A stretch of 64,000 bases of DNA from Pseudopedobacter sp035496935 (GTDB lineage Bacteria > Bacteroidota > Bacteroidia > Sphingobacteriales > Sphingobacteriaceae), in contig DATJED010000028.1 in the NCBI GenBank assembly GCA_035496935.1, positions 62,001-126,000 on the forward strand, read 5' to 3'. The notes beneath the pieces were generated by a model. That model saw only the letters and a program-made list of their open reading frames with translations, was not told where the DNA came from and made no database searches. Made by a program: the position numbers and the translations under genes. This document shows, one piece after another, positions 56,422-64,000 of this stretch (within the stretch, counting starts at the first letter, position 1; each line of letters begins with the position of its first letter).

Positions 56422-57618
56422 ATGTTAAAACAGAAAAGCATTTCGGATTTATCTTTTGATAATACCGAGATAGGATTTAAACATTTAAGTAAAAAAGAGC
56501 TTAAAAAAGCTTATTGGCTTTTTAAGATTATCAGCAATCCGTTTCTTTCCAAAGCTGGTCCTTTTTTTACAAAAACAGCGCTTTTTTTGGGTTTGCCCGT
56601 TTCGGAAATTATTAGAAAAACTTTGTTTAAACAGTTTTGTGGTGGCGAAACTATCGATGAATGCACTCCTGTAATTTTAAGGCTGTTTAGCAACAGGATA
56701 GGCAGCATTCTGGATTATTCTGTAGAAGGAGAAAATCAGGAATTGGTTTTTGACCGTACCGCACAACAAATTTTAAAGAGCATAAACAAGGCGGTAGAAA
56801 TGCCCGATGCAGTTCCTTTTTGTGTTTTTAAAATAACCGGACTGGCTCGATTTTCTTTGCTGGAAAAAATCGCCCAAAAAAGCAAACTTCAAAATTTTGA
56901 GGAATTGGAATGGCATAAAGCTATTGCCCGCATTGATCTGATCTGTAAAACTGCTTCCGAATTTTATCAGCCGGTGATGATTGATGCGGAGGAAAGTTGG
57001 ATTCAGGATGTGATAGATGAAGTGGCGATGCAGATGATGAGAACGTACAATCAAAGGAAAGCTGTGGTTTTTAACACTTATCAACTTTATCGTAAGGATA
57101 AGTTGGAATCTTTAATTGCTGATGCTACCGTTGCACAAACACAGGGTTTTATTTTAGGGGCTAAATTAGTTAGAGGAGCGTATCTGGAAAAAGAGCTTAA
57201 AAGAGCAACAGAAAAAGATTTGCCATCGCCAATTCATATAAATAAACAGATGACCGACAGCGATTATGATGCAGCAGTTTCTTTTTGTATGGATAATCTT
57301 AAGAACGTTGCTGTTGTAGTTGCGACACATAACCGGCACAGTTGTGAAGTTTTGGTAGAAAAAATGGAACAGTTACAAATCCCTTTTAACCATCCGCATG
57401 TTTATTTTGCACAACTTTTGGGCATGAGCGATAACATTAGTTTCAACTTGGCTGCTTATAGCTTTAATGTCGCCAAATATGTTCCTTATGGTCCGATAAA
57501 ATCAGTTTTGCCTTATCTGTTTAGAAGAGCTCAGGAAAATACGGCTATTGCCGGGCAAATTGGCAGGGAGTTAAGTTTGATTAAAAAGGAATTGAAGAGG
57601 AGAAAGGGAGTTAATTAG
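56422..57618 (+). CDS. proline dehydrogenase family protein
   Basis: The 398-residue FAD enzyme oxidises proline to pyrroline-5-carboxylate, feeding electrons to the quinone pool. Family blocks are MIDAEESWIQDVID near 193, AVVFNTYQLYRKD, GAKLVRGAYLEKELKRA near 247, VVVATHNRHSCEVL, FAQLLGMSDNISFNLA, and the substrate-binding VPYGPIKSVLPYLFRRAQEN near 358. It is the stand-alone PRODH type, not a full PutA; the second enzyme (P5C dehydrogenase) is not nearby. A weak hairpin (CGACA/TGTCG) follows at 57648-57662. Confidence 0.93.
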   Translation: MLKQKSISDLSFDNTEIGFKHLSKKELKKAYWLFKIISNPFLSKAGPFFTKTALFLGLPVSEIIRKTLFKQFCGGETIDECTPVILRLFSNRIGSILDYSVEGENQELVFDRTAQQILKSINKAVEMPDAVPFCVFKITGLARFSLLEKIAQKSKLQNFEELEWHKAIARIDLICKTASEFYQPVMIDAEESWIQDVIDEVAMQMMRTYNQRKAVVFNTYQLYRKDKLESLIADATVAQTQGFILGAKLVRGAYLEKELKRATEKDLPSPIHINKQMTDSDYDAAVSFCMDNLKNVAVVVATHNRHSCEVLVEKMEQLQIPFNHPHVYFAQLLGMSDNISFNLAAYSFNVAKYVPYGPIKSVLPYLFRRAQENTAIAGQIGRELSLIKKELKRRKGVN

Positions 57619-57688
57619 TTAGTTGTCTGGATGCATCATTTAAATCCCGACAGTTAGTGTCGTTTATTTACAGCACACCCTACCCAAT

Positions 57689-58084
57689 CTAATCTTTATT
57701 TTTCCGTTTATATTTCCTAAAGTTCTTGTTAAATTCAGAAACCTTATCATCTTTTATCGTAATAATGACAGCACCATATTCTGCATCGTCGCCATATTTT
57801 GCTAGTGCGGTAGAATCCTTAAATATGTTAACAGATGCAATGTCTTTTGGGGAGAACTGATTGAAATGATCAGAACTTTTATTGCTTCGATATTCTTTTT
57901 TGCCATACTTTATGATATATAAAGGTGGTTTTTGGATTAAGCTTGCTCTTGAAGGTGCGCATATTCGGATGGCGGTCCCTCCAGAGATGACTCCTGGAGT
58001 TCTCAAAGAAAGGCTGTCTGTTTTTTGTTGCGCATAAACTAATTCGGTCATAATCAACATAATAAAAGTTATCAAACTTTTCAT
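57689..58084 (-). CDS. small exported protein with TonB-plug-like motif, 131 aa
   Basis: I start at ATG 58084, which gives a signal peptide (MKSLITFIMLIMTELVYAQ). The mature protein of about 110 residues shows the SusC/TonB plug end pattern: KPPLYIIKYGKKEY, then SPKDIASVNIFKDSTALAKY and DAEYGAVIITIK. No barrel follows; the protein ends in a Lys-rich tail (FRKYKRKNKD). It may be a stand-alone plug-like domain that works in the periplasm, or the remains of a receptor. A promoter box at 58088-58095 indicates it is expressed. Confidence 0.75.
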   Translation of the reverse strand: MKSLITFIMLIMTELVYAQQKTDSLSLRTPGVISGGTAIRICAPSRASLIQKPPLYIIKYGKKEYRSNKSSDHFNQFSPKDIASVNIFKDSTALAKYGDDAEYGAVIITIKDDKVSEFNKNFRKYKRKNKD

Positions 58085-58087
58085 AAC

Positions 58088-58095
58088 CAAATATA
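58088..58095 (-). promoter_or_regulatory. -7 promoter element of the plug-like gene
   Basis: The minus strand reads TATATTTG (TAnnTTTG), ending 3 nt before the ATG at 58084. Confidence 0.4.
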
Positions 58096-58138
58096 GGTAA
58101 ATCTTTAAAACCGGTCGGGCATTTGCTAGTTTTATAAA

Positions 58139-58636
58139 ATGAAAAACAAACACGAAACATTTATGCGTAAAGCGATTGCTTTATCAGAACAGAACTTAAA
58201 AACTTTTGATGGAGGTCCGTTTGGGGCTGTTATTGTTAAGGACGGAAAAGTTATTGCTGCCACAGGAAATACGGTTAATAAAGATAACGACCCCACTGCC
58301 CATGCAGAAGTTAATGCAATCAGAGAAGCCTGTAAAAAATTAAAACAGTCCGACTTAAAAGGAGCCGTGATTTATACTAGTGCCGAACCTTGCCCTATGT
58401 GTTTAAGTGCAATTTATTGGGCAAATATTGACGAAGTTTATTACGGAAATTCAAAAAGCGACGCTAAATGGGCAGGTTTTAGTGACGATTTAATTTACGA
58501 AGAATTAGCCAGGCCAATTGAAGAGAGAACGTTGAAATTCCACCGCATTATCCCATCTGAAAGTATGAAAGCTTTTGAGGAATGGGTTAATATGTCCACA
58601 TCTGAAAAGGAAAAAATAAAAAATGGTAGCCTATAA
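58139..58636 (+). CDS. nucleoside deaminase (guanine deaminase-like, CDA fold)
   Basis: The 165-residue zinc enzyme has the cytidine-deaminase-fold motifs PTAHAEVNAIREACKKL near residue 53 (zinc His and proton-shuttle Glu) and SAEPCPMCLSAIYWANID near 82 (two zinc Cys). FDGGPFGAVIVKDGKVIA and the C-terminal SDDLIYEELARP fit bacterial guanine deaminases rather than tRNA adenosine deaminase TadA, but substrate cannot be proven by reading. It is divergent from the plug-like gene. Confidence 0.9.
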   Translation: MKNKHETFMRKAIALSEQNLKTFDGGPFGAVIVKDGKVIAATGNTVNKDNDPTAHAEVNAIREACKKLKQSDLKGAVIYTSAEPCPMCLSAIYWANIDEVYYGNSKSDAKWAGFSDDLIYEELARPIEERTLKFHRIIPSESMKAFEEWVNMSTSEKEKIKNGSL

Positions 58637-58689
58637 ATAACGATATGGAATGGTTGTTGTTTTTATAATTGCAACATCAAATCATTCCT

Positions 58690-59178
58690 ATGGCATTAAT
58701 AAATTCTGTACTATTAGTGGCCGAAGTTGCCAATAATACTTCAAACGCTATTTTAATTTCGTTACTGGCTACCCTTGGTTTTACTTTTTTTAGCGTTGTA
58801 ATTTCCTCTATTTATAAAAAGAATTTTATTGAGCCCGTTCTGCTTTCCAAAGTTATCAATTATCATCTTAAAGACTCGCCCACCTGGCTCAACCGTGTGT
58901 TAGGTACCACCATCCATTTCTTTATGGGGTATTTGTTTGCGGAGGCTCATTTGTTTTTATACAGGATACTTACGCCAGCTTGGTACAATGCGCTGTTTTT
59001 AGGTTTGGCAAATGGGATTCTTGGAGCACTAGTATGGTATGCAGTTATCCGAATTTATCGCAAAGTTTTAACAGTAAATGTCTCGCAATATTTGATACAA
59101 CTCGTTATCGGACATATCATATTTGCGTTGATTATAGTTTATATGTACGCACCACCTCATCTATCAGCTAATCTTTAA
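58690..59178 (+). CDS. hypothetical membrane protein, 162 aa
   Basis: About four TM segments (12-33, 68-85, 93-115, 130-152) and no recognisable family motif. WLNRVLGTTIHFFMGYLFAE is an amphipathic-to-TM transition with a possible interfacial Trp. I use the ATG at 58690 instead of an in-frame TTG 21 nt upstream. It lies 54 nt after the deaminase and 13 nt before the SDR gene on the same strand, so the three may form an operon. Function unknown. Confidence 0.7.
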   Translation: MALINSVLLVAEVANNTSNAILISLLATLGFTFFSVVISSIYKKNFIEPVLLSKVINYHLKDSPTWLNRVLGTTIHFFMGYLFAEAHLFLYRILTPAWYNALFLGLANGILGALVWYAVIRIYRKVLTVNVSQYLIQLVIGHIIFALIIVYMYAPPHLSANL

Positions 59179-59191
59179 AAAACAGAAGCCC

Positions 59192-60034
59192 ATGAAAACA
59201 CAGAAAAAGCCACAGATAAACCAACCCGGGAAAGAACATGAGATGAAAGACAAACCTCAGTATAAAGGTACTGCAGGACCGAAACCCAAACTAAACAATA
59301 AAGTTGCAGTGATTACTGGTGGAGACAGTGGAATTGGAAGAGCCGTTGCAGTGGCTTTTGCCAAAGAAGGAGCAAATGTGGTCATTTCTTATCTGGATGA
59401 ATCTAAAGATGCAAAAAAGACGAAAAAAGAAGTAGAAACTTTGGGCGTTAAATGTGTTTTGGTAAAAGGCGATATCAGTAAAGAAGAAAACTGTAAAAAG
59501 CTTATCGAGCATACAATAAAGACACTTGGCCGTTTAGATATTTTAGTTAATAACGCCGCCATGCAGTTTCCACAGAAATCTATTTTAGATATTACCGATG
59601 CACAGCTGAAGAAAACTTTTGCTACAAATATTTTTTCGCAGTTTTACACGGTTAAGGCGGCTTTGAAATACCTTAAAAAGGGGAGTAGCATTATTAACAC
59701 TACTTCTGTAACTGCTTACCATGGAAGCCCTCAATTGCTAGATTATTCTGCAACCAAAGGTGCAATTGTTGCTTTCACGCGGTCGCTTTCTATTTCGCTT
59801 TCTGAAAAAGGAATCCGCGTAAACGGAGTAGCACCCGGACCAATTTGGACACCGCTTATCCCAGCAACTTTTAATAAGGAAAAAGTGAAGAATTTTGGTA
59901 AAGATACGCCAATGGGCAGGCCGGGACAGCCCGAAGAAGTTGCCGGTTGTTATGTGTTTTTAGCTTCTGATGATGCTTCTTATATGAGCGGGCAGGTTTT
60001 GCATCCTAACGGCGGGACGGTGATTAATGGATAA
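59192..60034 (+). CDS. SDR family oxidoreductase (YhdF/YghA-like)
   Basis: The 280-residue NAD(P)-dependent reductase has the Rossmann motif ITGGDSGIGRAVAVAFAKEG near residue 42, NNAA in DILVNNAAMQFP near 120, and the catalytic Ser-Tyr-Lys as TTSVTAYHGS and YSATKGA near 185. A polar Lys-rich N-terminal extension of about 30 residues (QKKPQINQPGKEHEMKDKPQ) is typical of the YhdF/YghA stress-linked subfamily, whose substrates are uncertain. Length and C-terminus (GQVLHPNGGTVING) match. Confidence 0.93.
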   Translation: MKTQKKPQINQPGKEHEMKDKPQYKGTAGPKPKLNNKVAVITGGDSGIGRAVAVAFAKEGANVVISYLDESKDAKKTKKEVETLGVKCVLVKGDISKEENCKKLIEHTIKTLGRLDILVNNAAMQFPQKSILDITDAQLKKTFATNIFSQFYTVKAALKYLKKGSSIINTTSVTAYHGSPQLLDYSATKGAIVAFTRSLSISLSEKGIRVNGVAPGPIWTPLIPATFNKEKVKNFGKDTPMGRPGQPEEVAGCYVFLASDDASYMSGQVLHPNGGTVING

Positions 60035-60066
60035 AAAAATCCCAACTGCAAGTACAGTTGGGTTCT
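60031..60066 (-). terminator. hairpin between convergent SDR and 211-aa genes
   Basis: Stem CCCAACTG (60041-60048) / CAGTTGGG (60055-60062), loop CAAGTA. The T-run is better on the minus strand, so it chiefly serves the 211-aa gene, but it lies just past the SDR stop and may be bidirectional. Confidence 0.8.
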
Positions 60067-60081
60067 TTAATTTGATATCTT

Positions 60082-60717
60082 CTAAATCGCCTGTCCTTTT
60101 GCCAATTTTTCCTTGCGGTGATCTTGCCATAAATAATGCAACAAGGTGTTTAAAACAACCGCATTCCAATCGTGGTGCAAGCTAAAAGTTGCTTTTTTCT
60201 TTTTATCGCTTAAGCTCTCTACATGTAAAATACCTTTATTTAGGTAATATTTTAAATCGCTCCAAGGTACTAACTCCGTTTTTTGTTTTTTCCAGAACCA
60301 AAATCCGGAAGTAAACTCCATTACAAAACCTTCATTGGCAACTTTGGTATCAGCAATAGAAAAACCTTCTTTGTTGTTGAGCGCTTCAATAAAATGGCTC
60401 ACCAAATATTTTTTAACATACTGCCACACACCCGACATGATATAGTAATAAGTATGATCTTCCTCCAATAACTCGCCAACTTTATCGGATTTAAATCTTA
60501 TACTGACGGTTTTATCCGCTTTGGTTAAGATGTCGATGTTGTATTCTTTGCCCGTCGGATTTTTTGCTCCGCCAAATAAAGATACCCCGTACTTCACTGC
60601 TTTTACATCGCTACAAGCGATTTTATCGGCGTTAACTTCGATGAAATCTTTGTTGATTTTAATTTTTTGATTGGTATATGGCGTAGTAATATCTACATCA
60701 AAATTGTGTGCTTGCAT
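60082..60717 (-). CDS. hypothetical cytosolic protein, 211 aa
   Basis: No signal peptide or TM segment. The first 130 residues look like a small beta-rich domain (VDITTPYTNQKIKINKDFIE, KAVKYGVSLFGG, TVSIRFKSDKVG) and the rest repeats a similar theme around FWFWKKQKTELVPWSDLKYY, suggesting a PH-like fold, perhaps in two copies. I do not recognise a family. It is 27 nt downstream of ruvB on the same strand and may be cotranscribed with it. Confidence 0.75.
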   Translation of the reverse strand: MQAHNFDVDITTPYTNQKIKINKDFIEVNADKIACSDVKAVKYGVSLFGGAKNPTGKEYNIDILTKADKTVSIRFKSDKVGELLEEDHTYYYIMSGVWQYVKKYLVSHFIEALNNKEGFSIADTKVANEGFVMEFTSGFWFWKKQKTELVPWSDLKYYLNKGILHVESLSDKKKKATFSLHHDWNAVVLNTLLHYLWQDHRKEKLAKGQAI

Positions 60718-60744
60718 GGGGTCTAATATAATAATTTCTTGAAT

Positions 60745-61767
60745 TTAAAAAAGAGTGCCGGTACCGCCTGTTTTTAACTTTCCTAAATGTTTATAGGCGC
60801 TTTCTGTGGCTTCTCTTCCTCGCGAAGTACGCATTAAATAACCTTCCTGAATCAAAAACGGCTCGTAAACCTCCTCTATAGTTCCTTCGTCTTCGCCAAC
60901 TGCTGTAGCTATCGTTTTTAAGCCTACTGGGCCACCTTTAAACTTATCAATAATTGCCGATAAAATTCGGTTGTCCATTTCATCCAAACCATGCTCATCA
61001 ACATTTAAAGCGTTGAGAGCGTATTTGGCAATTTCGGTCTCGATATTTCCGTTGCCTTTAATTTGGGCAAAATCTCTTGTGCGTCGTAAAAGTGCGTTTG
61101 CAATACGTGGCGTTCCGCGACTTCGGCGGGCAATTTCAAAAGCGCCCTCATCTGTTATCGGGGTTTTTAATATATGGGCAGAGCGCATTACAATAGTAGT
61201 CAGTAATTTGGCGTCGTAATATTGTAGTCTGGAATTTATTCCAAATCTCGCCCTTAGCGGAGATGTTAACAAACCCGAACGGGTAGTTGCACCAACTAGA
61301 GTAAACGGGTTTAAAGATATTTGTACCGAACGGGCATTTGGACCGGTTTCCAACATAATATCAATTTTAAAATCTTCCATAGCCGAGTATAAATATTCCT
61401 CAACCAAGGGGCTTAAACGGTGAATTTCATCGATAAACAGAATGTCGCCTTCGTCTAAATTGGTAAGCAGACCAGCTAAATCACCGGGTTTATCTAAAAC
61501 TGGACCACTGGTAATTTTGATGCCCACACCCATTTCATTAGCAATGATATGAGAAAGTGTAGTTTTTCCTAATCCCGGAGGGCCGTGTAAAAGCACATGG
61601 TCCAAAGCCTCGCCGCGTAATTTTGCCGCTTGTACAAAAATGCGGAGGTTCTCCAGAATTTTCTCCTGCCCGGTAAAATCCTCAAATTCCTGCGGACGAA
61701 GCACTTTTTCAATCTCTTTATCGGTATTGTTTAGGCGTTCAACGTTGGGATCCAAATTCTCATTCAT
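60745..61767 (-). CDS. ruvB: Holliday junction branch migration helicase RuvB
   Basis: The 340-residue AAA+ motor drives branch migration with RuvA. Walker A HGPPGLGKTTLSHIIANE is near residue 62, Walker B LFIDEIHRLSPLVEE near 112, sensor 1 LVGATTRSGLLTSPLRARFG near 155, and the winged-helix C-terminus shows GGPVGLKTIATAVGEDEGT and GREATESAYKHLG. ruvA and ruvC are not adjacent. Length is standard. Confidence 0.98.
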   Translation of the reverse strand: MNENLDPNVERLNNTDKEIEKVLRPQEFEDFTGQEKILENLRIFVQAAKLRGEALDHVLLHGPPGLGKTTLSHIIANEMGVGIKITSGPVLDKPGDLAGLLTNLDEGDILFIDEIHRLSPLVEEYLYSAMEDFKIDIMLETGPNARSVQISLNPFTLVGATTRSGLLTSPLRARFGINSRLQYYDAKLLTTIVMRSAHILKTPITDEGAFEIARRSRGTPRIANALLRRTRDFAQIKGNGNIETEIAKYALNALNVDEHGLDEMDNRILSAIIDKFKGGPVGLKTIATAVGEDEGTIEEVYEPFLIQEGYLMRTSRGREATESAYKHLGKLKTGGTGTLF

Positions 61768-61880
61768 GGCATGAAGATAACAAAATCGCTTTTTGTTTTG
61801 ATGCAGAAATTATAAACAGCGAGGCTAAATTTGAATTAATCAACTTTGTTTTTTGAAAATCGTGAAAAACCGAACGTAAG

Positions 61881-62009
61881 ATGAGTAATTCGCATTATTT
61901 TACGGCTGAATATTTAGATTATAATCTAAAAAATACGCCTAATATTAAATTTGATACGTTAAGACTAGATTCTGATTTCCATAATTACATAGTCAATTCC
62001 GCCTTTTGA
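61881..62009 (+). other. possible 42-residue ORF or 5' gene remnant
   Basis: An ATG frame (MSNSHYFTAEYLDYNLKNTP..., ends HNYIVNSAF) begins upstream in the ruvB-GNAT gap and overlaps the GNAT 3' end by 45 nt. The start looks natural for a protein but the frame ends early. It could be the truncated start of a lost gene. No family recognised. Confidence 0.25.
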
Positions 62010-62372
62010 AAATGTTTTCTCAGTTTTTACAAACCCCAATTTTTCGTAGAACCCAGTAGCACTAAGTCTGGCATTACACCAAACTTTTCCAATGTGTTTT
62101 TCTTTGGCATAATTCAAAACATAATTTATCATTTTACTGCCCAAACCTAACCGTTGATATTTTTTATCGGTAGCCAGTTTGCGAAATTGAAGTTTGTTAT
62201 TGTCCTCGAAAAGAGAAACTACGGTTGCCAGTTTGTTCTGGTAAAACAAACCTAAATGTATTCCCAGATTATCTTCTGGAAGTTTAATGGCTTCAATCGG
62301 TAAATCCGGATAAAGCTCTTTTTGCCTTAATTTCCAAGTGAGCTCTTGGGTTATCTGTTCAATATCATTCAT
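61965..62372 (-). CDS. GNAT family N-acetyltransferase
   Basis: The 135-residue protein uses the ATG at 62372; the upstream in-frame ATG would add eight unlikely residues. GNAT features are the acetyl-CoA loop LATDKKYQRLGLGSKMINYV near residue 75 (R/Q-x-x-G-x-G/A) and the closing NARLSATGFYEKLGFVKT near 105. It is a small stand-alone member; the acceptor is unknown. A promoter box lies at 62394-62401. Confidence 0.92.
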   Translation of the reverse strand: MNDIEQITQELTWKLRQKELYPDLPIEAIKLPEDNLGIHLGLFYQNKLATVVSLFEDNNKLQFRKLATDKKYQRLGLGSKMINYVLNYAKEKHIGKVWCNARLSATGFYEKLGFVKTEKTFSKGGIDYVIMEIRI

Positions 62373-62393
62373 CGTATTACAACCAAAAACAAA

Positions 62394-62401
62394 CAAAAAT
62401 A
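62394..62401 (-). promoter_or_regulatory. -7 promoter element of the GNAT gene
   Basis: The minus strand reads TATTTTTG (TAnnTTTG), 21 nt before the ATG at 62372. Confidence 0.45.
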
Positions 62402-62497
62402 CAAAATGCAGATAAATGCAATAGGTAGCTAGGTTAGTTTATAATTGAGACAAGCGCTATTTTAACATAAATATATATAAAACAATGAAGTTTGCTA

Positions 62498-62522
62498 AAA
62501 CGTTTAACTATTTATATCTTCG
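62498..62522 (+). promoter_or_regulatory. possible promoter and operator of the GH2 gene
   Basis: AAACGTTT at 62498-62505 is an 8-bp palindrome inside a longer near-palindrome (TAAAACGTTTAA) of the kind bound by LacI-family regulators. TATCTTCG at 62515-62522 differs by one base from TAnnTTTG. A second CGTTTAAC occurs just after. Weak evidence. Confidence 0.3.
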
Positions 62523-62560
62523 GAGCGTTTAACCTAATAGTGAATCAATTATTACTTAAA

Positions 62561-64000
62561 ATGAATATTAAGAAACTTTTAGTATTTGCCTTCCTTGCGG
62601 TACCTTTTTTTTCGGATGCGCAACAACAATGGCAACCAAAGCAAGCGGTTTTGATGACCGAATTTGCTAAAGATGTAAATCCAGAAAATGTTTTACCAGA
62701 ATATCCTCGTCCGCAATTGGTTAGGGAAAAATGGATGAATTTAAATGGACTTTGGCAATATCAACCGGCGATTGATAAAAATGAGGCCTTGCCAAAAGGA
62801 AGTTTGTCGAGTGCTATTTTGGTGCCTTTCCCAGTTGAGTCCGCACTTTCAGGTGTAATGGAACACCATGAAACTATTTGGTATAAACGTAGCTTTACAG
62901 TTCCATCCAATTGGAAAAAACAGCGAGTATTGTTGCATTTCGGAGCAGTAGATTACCAAGCAGATGTGTTTGTGAACGGAAAAAAAGTTGGTTCACACAC
63001 CGGCGGATACGATCCCTTTAGTTTCGATGTAACATCGGCTCTAAATAAAAAAGGGAAGCAAGAAATAGCGGTAAAGGTATATGACCCCACTGATAAAGGC
63101 GGTTTTCCAAGGGGAAAACAAAGCTTATATCCGCAAGGTATTATGTACACCTCTGTAACAGGTATTTGGCAAACGGTATGGTTAGAGCCGGTTGCTCAAG
63201 CTCATGTCGATAACATCAAAATAGTTCCCGATGTTGATAAATCTGAGTTAAGGCTAACGGTTAACAGTGCGGATAAATCCGACAATTTAATAGCCGAAAT
63301 AACAGTAAAGGATGGAGCTAATGTTGTTCAACGTTTCTCCGGAAAAGCAAATACTGAGTTGTTAGTTCCTATTAAAGATGCCAAACTTTGGTCTCCGACG
63401 GATCCTTTTTTATACGATTTAGAAATAGTTTTAAAAGATAGAAACAAAGTAGCAGATGTTGTTTCTAGTTATTTTGGGATGCGGAAAATAGCTATCGGCG
63501 AAGAGGACGGTTTCAAGAAAATGTTCCTAAACAATAAATTCCTTTTTCAAATGGGACCCTTAGATCAAGGTTTTTGGCCCGACGGTATTTATACCGCTCC
63601 AACAGACGAAGCTTTGCGCTATGATTTGGAAATGATTAAGAAACTTGGTTTCAATATGGTGAGGAAACATATTAAGGTGGAACCCCAACGTTGGTATTAC
63701 TGGGCAGATAAGTTAGGGATTATGGTATGGCAGGACATGCCATCGGCCAATTCTTATACAGAACATCCGGTAAAGCTTGATGAGGAAGCTTTCTCGTCTG
63801 AACTGGAGAAAATGATAGAGACCCACTGGAATTCACCAAGTATTATCAGCTGGGTGGTTTTTAACGAAGGACAGGGGCAGCACAATACACCCGAGTTGGT
63901 GAGCAAAGTTAAGAACTTAGATCCGAGTCGTTTAGTAAACCAAGGTAGCGGGTGGTCTCATTTTGGTGTAGGAGATGTTTTGGATGTTCATAGCTATCCG
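62561..64000 (+). CDS. glycoside hydrolase family 2 enzyme, 3' end outside the window
   Basis: 480 codons are visible from the ATG at 62561. A signal peptide (MNIKKLLVFAFLAVPFFSDAQ) precedes the GH2 sugar-binding jelly roll (ETIWYKRSFTVPSNWKKQ, VNGKKVGSHTGGYDPFSFD), the Ig-like domain at about 225-310, and the start of the TIM barrel with NMVRKHIKVEPQRWYYWAD and the acid/base Glu in VVFNEGQGQ near 446. The nucleophile region lies beyond the edge. This subgroup covers beta-galactosidases, glucuronidases and others; the substrate cannot be set from this part. It acts outside the cytoplasm. Confidence 0.92.
   Translation, partial: MNIKKLLVFAFLAVPFFSDAQQQWQPKQAVLMTEFAKDVNPENVLPEYPRPQLVREKWMNLNGLWQYQPAIDKNEALPKGSLSSAILVPFPVESALSGVMEHHETIWYKRSFTVPSNWKKQRVLLHFGAVDYQADVFVNGKKVGSHTGGYDPFSFDVTSALNKKGKQEIAVKVYDPTDKGGFPRGKQSLYPQGIMYTSVTGIWQTVWLEPVAQAHVDNIKIVPDVDKSELRLTVNSADKSDNLIAEITVKDGANVVQRFSGKANTELLVPIKDAKLWSPTDPFLYDLEIVLKDRNKVADVVSSYFGMRKIAIGEEDGFKKMFLNNKFLFQMGPLDQGFWPDGIYTAPTDEALRYDLEMIKKLGFNMVRKHIKVEPQRWYYWADKLGIMVWQDMPSANSYTEHPVKLDEEAFSSELEKMIETHWNSPSIISWVVFNEGQGQHNTPELVSKVKNLDPSRLVNQGSGWSHFGVGDVLDVHSYP

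Noticed and set aside
57648..57667. Weak hairpin after proline dehydrogenase considered as a terminator
   Set aside because: Stem of only 5 bp (CGACA/TGTCG) with an interrupted T-run; not strong enough to list as a feature.

Overview
The window reads as a chromosomal segment of a Bacteroidota bacterium, most likely Sphingobacteriaceae (Pedobacter or a close relative). The grounds are: a short 286-residue primary sigma factor; promoters of the TAnnTTTG type and no clear Shine-Dalgarno sites; TonB receptors with carboxypeptidase-regulatory-like N-termini paired with lipoproteins; a PorU2-type C25 peptidase; a MurF-alanine racemase fusion; a 57-residue histone H1-like protein; and a DAHP synthase-chorismate mutase fusion. 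Genes are dense, on both strands, and mostly housekeeping. There is no phage, IS element or CRISPR array.

Layout. 1-9 kb: two envelope proteins, DUF423, priA, a barrel protein, a polyprenyl glycosylphosphotransferase, pcm. 9-18.5 kb: smpB, smc, rpoD, a DUF2975/XRE pair, an MBL hydrolase, a four-helix-bundle gene, lpdA. 18.6-30 kb: TonB receptor plus lipoprotein, a radical SAM protein, a propeller-amidohydrolase, recQ, a glycosyltransferase and a histone-like gene. 30-35.5 kb: a degenerate DEAD-box protein, a tRNA Gly-Leu-Gly cluster, recX, murF-alr, DUF502. 35.6-38.8 kb: an AT-rich group of two FemAB-like transferases and a flippase. 38.8-46.4 kb: porU2 and purL, fired from one compact bidirectional promoter, then a small lipoprotein. 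46.5-51.2 kb: the aromatic block pheA, DAHPS-CM, aroA, aroC. 51.4-64 kb: TonB/PepSY iron uptake, an S4 protein with aroB, proline dehydrogenase, deaminase, SDR, ruvB, GNAT and a GH2 glycosidase cut by the right edge.

The most striking signal is upstream of pheA. A 23-residue leader ORF carries Tyr-Tyr-Phe-Gly-Tyr-Phe-Tyr-Phe, followed by an intrinsic terminator just before the pheA start codon, and a segment at the end of the leader ORF is complementary to the terminator's 5' arm. This is the full layout of a classical ribosome-mediated attenuator sensing Phe and Tyr.

The second theme is a family of degenerate arrays with strict 7-bp periodicity (for example twelve consecutive units of form C-N5-T after pheA). 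They sit in several gene gaps and often touch or include a stop codon. One pair brackets the four-helix-bundle gene in inverted orientation, with a perfect 18-bp inverted repeat at that gene's start codon.

All functional calls come from reading motifs and translations; no database search was run.
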